Positions 57,275 to 64,000 of a stretch of 64,000 nt of DNA are shown here, piece by piece (within the stretch, counting starts at the first letter, position 1; each line of letters starts with the position of its first letter). The position numbers and the translations under genes are program-made. The notes under the pieces were generated by a model. It searched no databases and was not told the origin of the DNA. It saw nothing but the letters and a program-made list of their open reading frames with translations. The stretch is from Zea mays (lineage: Eukaryota; Streptophyta; Magnoliopsida; Poales; Poaceae): NCBI RefSeq assembly GCF_902167145.1, contig NC_050097.1, forward strand, positions 116,097,982 to 116,161,981, in the 5' to 3' direction.

Positions 57275-59676
57275 TAAATGAAATAGAAACATGCCAGAGG
57301 ACTTTTAACATTGTGTGCACTTTTATTGGCACAAGAGACTTGGTCCAAGAGCACATTGCTTATAGAGTATGGCCTCTTGTGAGTGACTGGGAGATGCCGA
57401 AGAAAGATGCTGCCGGGTCCAGTCAAGGCGGCTTGGTCTATCTGAAATATACCTTTAGATACAAAGATTAGTTTGATGAGCCGAATGATGACTGGCTAAA
57501 CTGTGTTGAGGCAACTAGCGACGAGTTGCTTGGGGCCTACACAAGGGTCGAATATGATGCCATGACCTTAGCCTTCGGAGGACGAGGCAAGAAAAGGTTG
57601 AACAGAGTTTTCGATGTTATTGGTTTCATACACCCAGACTATAATTATCCCTCGCGAAAGCAGGGAAAAAAGAAAAGCTGCTACTTTGGCCATCTCTATT
57701 GTGCCAAAGGGTAAGAAGATTAAGGTTTTGACGCACTGGCCTAGATACATTTAAACGGCAAGGGTGTCGAAGCTTGGTGAGGGGACATCTTCCACTGCTG
57801 ATCCATGATACCTCACTCCTGTCGGTTCCAAGGGGGGATCGGCTGAAGTGCCTGAAGTAATGGGGCAGGAGAAATTCGAGTCAACCGGAGTGCCGAAGCA
57901 TCCTGCCGAAGCCAAAGAAAAAGCGACCGAAGAGCCAGAGCTAGGAGAATCGGCAGGATTACCAAAAATCCTAAGCCCGCCACCAGAGCCGGAGTTGTCG
58001 AAGGTGCCCAAAGCTCCTGCAATAACTCCCAAGAGGAGAAGGATGGCTAGTGTGCTGGACGTTGTCTTAGACTCGACAAGGGCCTTAACTCCTGCCTCTG
58101 CAAAAGAGGCTGCCGAAGCTGCTACAACTTGTGTTGAAGTCGAAGCTAGGCCTTCGGTGCCTATTGAAACAAAGCATGTTGAAACTGGACAGAGTATTGA
58201 ACAAGGACCTTCGGACGTCAGTCTGGTTCTGGAAAAAGAGGACGCGCCCAAGAAGGTTGAATCTCCTACTCCTGAAGCGTCTACTGAAGAGCTAAACTTT
58301 ATTATTCGAGATTCTTCGGGTAAAAAATTGTCGAAAGAGGAAATTGCCGAAGCCAAACACTATGCCCGGGAACTGAAGTACCCAAAAGGATCCTTGGTGT
58401 TTAATGCCACTGACGAAGATGACTTTCTGTACTGCCTCCCGGACAATAAGGAAATATCTATTTGCTGAGAGATGGCAAGAAACATAGGATTTCCGAAGCT
58501 CGAAGTTGGCCTCTCTGCTATGTCGAAGGATGACCTCGTAGACAACCTCGCTTACAATAGTCTGAAGGTACAGAAGTTGTTGACTTATGAGCAGATTATT
58601 TTTGTATCTTTTACTCTTGTGCTGATCCTTTTCCTTCCCCCCTTTTTTTGTAGGGCTTAATTCTAAGCAACGCTTTAAGGGCATAGAAGAATGCTGAAGA
58701 TGAAAGCTACCAAATATCCCTTGGTAACCTTCGGTCGGAGGTTATCAAACTGAGGAATGAAGCCACAGAGAAGGATAAAATTCTGCTTTCCTTGGTAGAC
58801 AGAGTTAAGGCTAGCGAAGCCAATCTTGCTGCGTAGTCCGAAGCTCATAGAGCCGAAATTGAAAGCTTAAAGAAAAAGCTTACCGAGAAGAATGAAGATT
58901 TTGAAGTGGCTAAAGCAAAATAGGAAATAAGCGAATGGAGTAGTGCAAGATTGCAAAAGAATGTAGATGAGCTTCGGGAATCAAAGGAAAGGTATTATGA
59001 GAAATCCTTGGATTGCGCTAAGAATTTGAAAGATAGTTTTGCGAAGGTGGGTGCATACTCATCTGAGCAAAAATTTATTAGAGGCGATCCCAAAGGAATC
59101 ATCGAATGTATCGGCGAAGAAGCTAAAGCCTTTGACGAGATCCTTAGCGACCATGGTGATTTCTGCGCCTTTGCCGGTGCCAGAGGGGTTGCAGCAATTT
59201 TAGAAAAATCTAGCTGTGAACATGTTGAAGCTACAACCCAGACAGATGTTGTCTTCACTGTAGAGAACACGAAGGATCCCTCGGCTGAGGCTACTCTGAT
59301 GGGCGGGAAGTTCTACTCCGATGTTTGGATGAAAGGCGGCCAAGAATTAGCCGACGAAGCTATAAAGAAGAACGAGAAAGAATCCCATGAAGCCCGAGAA
59401 GAAGCCAAGCGAGCCGAAGAGGCTGCTGAGCGCGCAAGGCGCATAGGTATTTTAATTGTTTCATAGCTTCAGTATTTTTTCTCTCTAGCTTCGGATTAAC
59501 AACTTATTACTTTTACTGTAGCTGAACTTTCACCGCCACCTAAGCCCTATGATCCCGAAGCCGATCCAGCCATGAAGGTGGCACTAGAAACCATAAGAAT
59601 TACCGAAGAAGCTGATGACGAAGCTGTCAACAAACTTCTGAACGAAGCTGCCGAGAAAATTTTAAAGGAAGACTAG
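57275..59676 (+). pseudogene. G: antisense gene related to that of F, degenerate, with two introns
   Basis: GTRDLVQEH...WEMPKK and KKRLNRVFDVIGFIHPDYNY align with STRDLVQEF...WGMPKK and KRRLNRVMDALDFEYPDY in F, and DEILSDHGDFCAFAGARG aligns with DEVITGHGDFCALLASRG. GT-AG introns are seen at 58568-58653 (AAG|GTACAG ... TTTTGTAG) and 59447-59521 (phase 1). The last exon (59522-59676) is Glu/Ala-rich and ends at TAG 59674-59676. The gene has about seven in-frame stops, including TAG after FRYKD and TAA near 57751, plus a frameshift near 57665. Its amino terminus lies left of F, outside the window. No function assigned. Confidence 0.75.
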
Positions 59677-60128
59677 ATTTTTGTGTAGTTAAGAAATATA
59701 ATCTTTGGAAAATGTAATATTCGTACATGAGTTAAACATTGTATATCTGTATGTGTATTAATGTACATATTTCTTTGTGATGCATGAAATTTGCATACAT
59801 ACCATTTTTTGAGCCTTCGGTGAAAAACACATTCCCTTCTTTTCATGCTTCGTAAAGAAAAAGTCCTTCTATAGCACAACTGTTGTATGATATTGTTGTC
59901 GACAAAAAATTTCCTGGCGTGTAAGATTATAATTGCCAAAGGTGTACTTTGTGCTTCAGCACACTGTTTCATTCATCATATATTTTGAAAGAAGCAACTT
60001 TCCTTCTGCACAATCTTGCTGCTGATGCGACATGATGTATGATGTAATGCTATGCGGAATGATGCGATGATATGATGCAGCATGATGTTTATGTCGAAGA
60101 CACATACCCACACGGAAACACTCCCAGA
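59677..60128. other. G: AT-rich spacer
   Basis: No gene is seen. It lies between the antisense gene and the tandem repeat. Confidence 0.5.
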
Positions 60129-60465
60129 CTCTGCATCCCCTTAGGGACGTCATTTGAGTCTCTTCACCTTATATTTCGGTGGCATTTAAGCTCTGCATCC
60201 CCTTAGGAACGACTTTGGAGCTTCTTCACCTTCTATTTCGGTGGTATTTTAGCTCTGCATTCCCTTAGGAATGACTTTTGAGCTTCGGAACTTACTCTGC
60301 ACTCTCTTAGGAACGACTTTTGTGGCTTCGGAACTTACTCTGCGCTCCCTTAGGAATGACTTTTGTAACTTCGAAATCTACTCTGCGCTCCCTTAGGAAC
60401 GACTTTTGAGCTTCAGAACTTACTCTGCGCTCCCTTAGGAACGACTTTGGTAACTTTGGACACTT
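60129..60465. repeat. G: tandem repeat with two period lengths
   Basis: Seven copies start with CTCTGC at 60129, 60191, 60253, 60295, 60338, 60381 and 60423. Spacing is 62, 62, 42, 43, 43 and 42 bp. The core is CTCCCTTAGGAACGACTTTT. The long units carry an extra stretch of about 20 bp (CTTCACCTT.TATTTCGGTGG). Confidence 0.85.
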
Positions 60466-60605
60466 ATTAAGGGGATACATCCCAGTCGATGATGTTACTA
60501 CAATATTATTACATCAAATTAGAATTTAATCCCTCGTGAATTGTTTTTCATTCAAGAAAATAAAAATGGTGGAAAAAACAAAGATGCGCCAGGGTAGGAT
60601 ATTCT

Positions 60606-61022
60606 TTAGTAAATGTGCTTGGACTCGGGCACAGTGTTATTGACTGTGCGAGCTTCGGACTCCTCCCGAAAATCTCGCTGCTGCTGAGCATGTTGATGCC
60701 CTTCTGGCTGCTGGCTCCGGACCAGAGTAGGTGCTAGCGGTGGTGGTGGTGGGAGCTGGGCCCAGGAAGCTTGAGAATGACTTGCCAAACCGACAGAGGC
60801 TGTAGGCTATTGATTGCCTACGTACTCTGGGACGTAGGGAGAATAGCATGAAGCAGTATGTAGAACCTGCTTCGGCTGATTCTGCCGTGCTTCAGCTTCG
60901 GCAATCTCTTTCTGCTTCTAAATCGTGACTTGGCATGTTCTTGTGGTGTGGCCTTTGTCTTCGCCGCAGAACAAACAAAATAGTCTCCTGGGCTGATCTC
61001 CATATCTTCCTCCGAAGCTTCT
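60606..61022 (-). pseudogene. gag: G: Gag carboxy terminus with zinc knuckle
   Basis: Minus-strand frame with CLFCGEDKGHTTRTC (a CCHC knuckle), a Gln/Glu/Ala-rich linker, a proline run (QLPPPPPLAP) and the end ESKHIY with stop at 60606-60608. I recognise this tail from maize cinful/zeon Gag. TAG codons lie at 60918-60920 and 60807-60809. H truncates the amino terminus at 61022. Confidence 0.8.
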
Positions 61023-62174
61023 TGTAACGCCCTAAATTTGGGGGTAGAATTTTTTCTTCTTTTCACTCACCAAATTTGGGCATTACTCTCTTTTCTCTTC
61101 CTGTTTCGCTCCTTCTTCCCAATTTCAAACCAGTATAGTGACGGGTGTCCGTGTCATGTATAAACAAAACCTAAGTGTCATGAGTGTTGCATCACCCGAA
61201 GCACATTTCATTGTCTGATGTCGCGTGTTCGTCTCGCCCCGTTTCAGATTTTTGGATCGCGATCGGATTTCGTTTAGTGGTCGTGCGTGTCGTGGGTTTC
61301 GATCCGCGATGTGTCACAGCCTGGCCCAGCCCGGCCCAGCCAGGCACTGTCTGGCCCGGTCCGGCCCGCGCGCCCCTGGCGCCCCCTACCCTCCCCATGC
61401 ACGCGCCCCCTCCCCCTAATCCTTTTGTCTCATTTGATTTTCTCCCGCGCAGTAACCTCCCTCTCCCTCTTCCACCTCTCTCTCCCCATGGTTCCCTAGG
61501 GTTTGGAGACGTGATCGCCGGAGTTTGGATCCCCAGAGGTGAGTTTTTCCCTCCCCTTCCCTTCTCTCTCTCTCCCTCCCCCCTCCCTTTCTTCTTCCCC
61601 TGTCCACGCGCGCGTCCCTCCCCTGCTCGTGCGCAGCGCCCTGCTCGCGCACCCCCTCTGGCCGCGCGCGCCCCTCCCCTCCCTGTCCCGCGCCCCGGCA
61701 GCGGCTTGGTCGCGCCCGGAGAGCCCCTCCCCGTGCGCGCCCTGCACCGGCGGCGGCTCGGCCGCGCTGCGCCCTCCCCGGCCCCTGCGAGCCCTCCCCG
61801 ACCCCACGCCCCGTGCCCCGCGTGCCCCGCGCGCCCCGCGCCCTGGCCGCGCGCCGGTGGCCGCGCATGGCCTCGCGCTCCGCGCCCTGGCCGCGTGCCG
61901 GCGGCCGCGCTACGCGCCCCGGCCCCGCGTGCCAGTGGCCGCGCCCCAGCCCCCGCCCCCGCGCCATGGCCGCACCCTCGGCCGCGTGCCCCGGCCGTGC
62001 CCTCGGCTGCGCCCTCGCGTGCCCTTGCCTGAGCCCGTGCCCGGCAGCTTCGCGCCACGCGTGCATGCACGGTTCGCGTGCCCTCGGCACGCGCAACGTG
62101 CTTTCGCGTGTGCGACCGTAGTCGCGCTGCGTTTAACCCTCGTTTTAATCCATTTTAATTGTTGTTTAGTCAAT

Positions 62175-62580
62175 GTACTGCGTCGCGCGCTTTGTCGCGC
62201 GATGGTTCATTCTAATTTCATCTTTATTAATGTGTTGCGTCGCGCGCTTCGTTGCGCGACGATTCTTTTTAAATTTATATTTATTAGTGTGTTGCGTCGC
62301 GCGCTTCGTCGCGCGACGGTTCTTTTAATTTATATTTATTACAGTGCTGCGTCACGCGCTTCGTCGCGCGACGATTCGTTTTTAAATGCAGTTCTGTTGA
62401 CGTAAGTCATCGTGCGTTTCGTCGCGCAACGCTTAACGTTTATCTATGATTAATGCAAGAATCTCGTTGCGCGCTCTGTCGCGCGGCGAGTCGTTTACTT
62501 CTTAATTCAATCTAAATGCTAGGTCGTACGTCTCGCCGTGCGACCACTCCCTTTCATTCATCTTTATCTATTTATAATGA
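62175..62580 (+). repeat. H: seven 57-bp repeats with CpG hairpins
   Basis: Units start near 62182, 62239, 62296, 62351, 62409, 62466 and 62523 (spacing 55-58). Each has an inverted repeat of the form GTCGCGCG-CTTCGT-CGCGCGAC (8-bp stem, 6-nt loop) followed by an AT-rich stretch. It lies in the first putative intron of the LTR. Confidence 0.85.
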
Positions 62581-62837
62581 TTAAATGTGGAACATGACTT
62601 TACTTTATGCTAAACGCAGTGTCCAAATTAATGCCCTTCTGTTAAGCAAGTGGTTTAATTTATAATTATGTAACGTAATCGCTTCTCGACCGTAGACTCG
62701 ACTGTCATTTCCTCTTTCTCTCTCTTAACCATAATTGTGAGCCCCGCGTTGAAAATCTGTTTATTTATTGCATTCCATTGTATGGTGTACTGTTCTTTTG
62801 TATTAAATGTGTGGAATGTATGTGTGAACTCGTATAG

Positions 62838-62906
62838 AGAATGATCTGGTTGAAGAGCCCAAGGAACTCACAGGAGAAGCCCCTGAGCAGCAGCTGGTTG
62901 GTGGAG
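62838..62906 (+). other. H: LTR exon 2 (acidic frame)
   Basis: After CTCGTATAG the frame reads NDLVEEPKELTGEAPEQQL and ends GGTGGAG, followed by GCAAGTGT, a GC donor in the same phase as A, B and D. Confidence 0.5.
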
Positions 62907-63199
62907 GCAAGTGTCCCTTGACCTATCTTTGTCCTATACATTCTATAATTCACTTCCCGCATTTACACAGTTATACCTAAGGATTGAGTAGCTTTTGCTA
63001 TCCATGTCCTTGTTTACCTATTTGGGTTGGATTATTATTGTTAGCTTTATGCTATTGCTCCACACTAATCAATGAACATGATGAGATTCATCAATGATAC
63101 GCTGTTTCCCTTCTTTATTATGATATTCTTGTGGCATTTAAGGGGGCTCGAGCGGTTTCTCGAGTGCCTCTCCGTAAGGACCTATTCGTTGGATGACCG

Positions 63200-63566
63200 C
63201 CCGGGAAAACAGTGCAACCATGAGGGTGGAATGGGATGCCCTTAGCTGAATAATTAGAGGAATCGGGGTGTAGTTCGCTTAGCCGTCGTGCCGTTAATGG
63301 GGCTCGGTGTATGCGGCTCACTCTGCCAAGTTTGGGTTCGCCCCTTGGGGAGGAGTGTGGTGCATTTAGGAAACCTAACGGGCGGCTACAGCCCCGGGAA
63401 ATCTTTGTAAAGGCTACATAGTGATGCCCTGCTGGGTCACCTTGGCAGTGATCAATGGAGAGTCGTGATCTCCGGGCAGAAAGGGAATCACGGCTTGTGG
63501 GTAAAGTGCGCAACCTCTGCAGAGTGTATGAAAACTGATATATCAACCGTGCTCGCGATTATGAGC
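63200..63566 (+). other. H: conserved intronic block and hairpin
   Basis: CCCGGGAAAACAGTGC at 63200-63215 is shared with B. GTGGGTAAAG starts at 63497 and the hairpin GCTCG-CGATTA-TGAGC (one G-T pair) lies at 63551-63566, offset 55. Confidence 0.5.
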
Positions 63567-63892
63567 AGCCAAGGGAGCTCCATTGATTAGTGGCACTTGA
63601 TCAGAGATGTTCGGATTACAGGTGGCAATGAGAATGATGGTTTTGGTATTGACTCTGGTAATGGTAAGTGGTACTCTTTCCGGTTGGAAAGTGTACGTTT
63701 GGGTTAATAACGTGGGTTAATTCTAAAACTTGGCTTATCTACTAGTAATAATAATCTGACCAACTAAAAGCAACTGCTTGACTTACCCCCACATAAAGCT
63801 AGTCCACTACAGTCAAACAGGACACTTGCTGAGTATGTTGATGTGTACTCACCCTTGCTCTACACACCAAACCCCCCCCCCCCCATCCCCAG

Positions 63893-63978
63893 GATGTCAG
63901 CATTGCAACCACTGCTCAGGAGAGGATGAAGCCGTTGAAGGAGACTTCCAGGAGTTCCAAGATTACGACGAGTTCTAG
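63893..63978 (+). other. H: LTR exon 3 (end of acidic frame)
   Basis: Two acceptors keep the same frame, ATCCCCAG before 63893 and ACTGCTCAG before 63920. The end reads GEDEAVEGDFQEFQDYDEF with TAG at 63976-63978. The second acceptor gives the closest match to B. Confidence 0.5.
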
Positions 63979-64000
63979 GTGTGGGTTAGCGGCAACCCCC

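Larger units (their letters stand above)
57275..61022 (-). mobile_element. G: zeon/cinful-like element fragment, oldest layer
   Basis: Read on the minus strand it holds the end of gag (61022-60606), a tandem repeat block (60460-60129) and then an antisense gene that reads rightward (57275-59676). Both ends are cut by younger elements, H on the right and F on the left, so no LTR of G is in the window. The many stops fit great age. Confidence 0.75.
61023..64000 (+). mobile_element. H: start of a Tekay-like chromovirus LTR, running off the window
   Basis: Begins TGTAACGCCC inside the G gag. It shares layout with the LTRs of A, B and D: a GC-rich 5' exon with donor CCCAGAG|GTGAG (exon end 61538), intron, acidic exon, GC donor, the CCCGGGAAAACAGTGC and GTGGGTAAAG blocks, a hairpin, then exon 3. 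A weak TATA-like word (TATAAACA) lies at 61159-61166. No LTR end, primer site or coding region is reached by 64000. The proline/alanine-rich ORFs at 61184-62405 reflect extreme GC content and are not called as genes. Confidence 0.75.

Noticed and set aside
61184..62405. Long proline/alanine/arginine-rich ORFs on both strands
   Set aside because: Extreme GC and C-run composition keeps several frames open at once. The region lies in the H LTR across a good splice donor and shows no recognisable domain.
1..64000. Host protein-coding genes, tRNA or rRNA genes
   Set aside because: After assigning every segment to an element by its ends and duplications, no unexplained stretch with gene-like coding or RNA-gene signals remained.

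Overview
This window looks like intergenic DNA from a large grass genome, most likely maize (Zea mays) or a close relative. I found no host gene, tRNA, rRNA or CRISPR array. Essentially every base belongs to LTR retrotransposons nested inside one another. The organism call rests on recognising huck-like, zeon/cinful-like, Tekay/Del-type and Opie/Ji-type elements from memory; no database was searched.

Layout, oldest layer outward. G (57275-61022, minus-oriented zeon/cinful-like fragment) is interrupted on its left by F (53326-57274, same broad family, plus-oriented, ending in its 3' LTR at 56644-57274) and on its right by H (61023 to the window end, start of a long Tekay-like LTR). F is interrupted by Z, a minus-oriented huck-like Ty3/gypsy element. 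Z survives in three pieces: 1-2800, 27441-29254 and 53148-53325. Its gag is split by A (2801-27435, target duplication TATGG). Its LTR is split by D (29255-53142, target duplication GCATG). A is a plus-oriented chromovirus. Its 5' LTR holds B (5142-17968, duplication GTGTA) and its polyprotein tail holds a solo LTR, S (23887-24459, duplication CCCGC). D is a minus-oriented chromovirus whose gag is split by E (38076-47074, duplication GTACT), a young Ty1/copia element with intact gag and pol. The nest is five layers deep on two branches, and both ends of A, B, D, E and S are confirmed by matching 5-bp duplications.

How the parts work. A, B and D encode (or once encoded) Gag, protease, RT, RNase H, integrase and a C-terminal chromodomain-like tail. 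All three are broken by stops, frameshifts or lost catalytic residues. E is the only element here that looks able to make all its own proteins. F and G carry an antisense, intron-bearing gene rather than pol, and in F that gene has its own TATA box.

Most unusual signals. (1) The LTRs of four different chromovirus families (A, B, D, H) all contain a promoter, a 5' exon and then two short exons in one acidic reading frame, joined by a phase-1 GC-AG intron with donor AG|GCAAGY. (2) In A, B and H that intron contains a 5-bp-stem, 6-nt-loop hairpin at a fixed distance from a GTGGGTAAAG motif, with compensatory changes in the stem. (3) B is an LTR-internal-LTR-internal-LTR tandem whose third LTR is reduced to about 13 bp. 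(4) H carries seven 57-bp repeats, each able to fold into a CpG-rich hairpin. These are sequence readings by eye; expression and splicing are untested.
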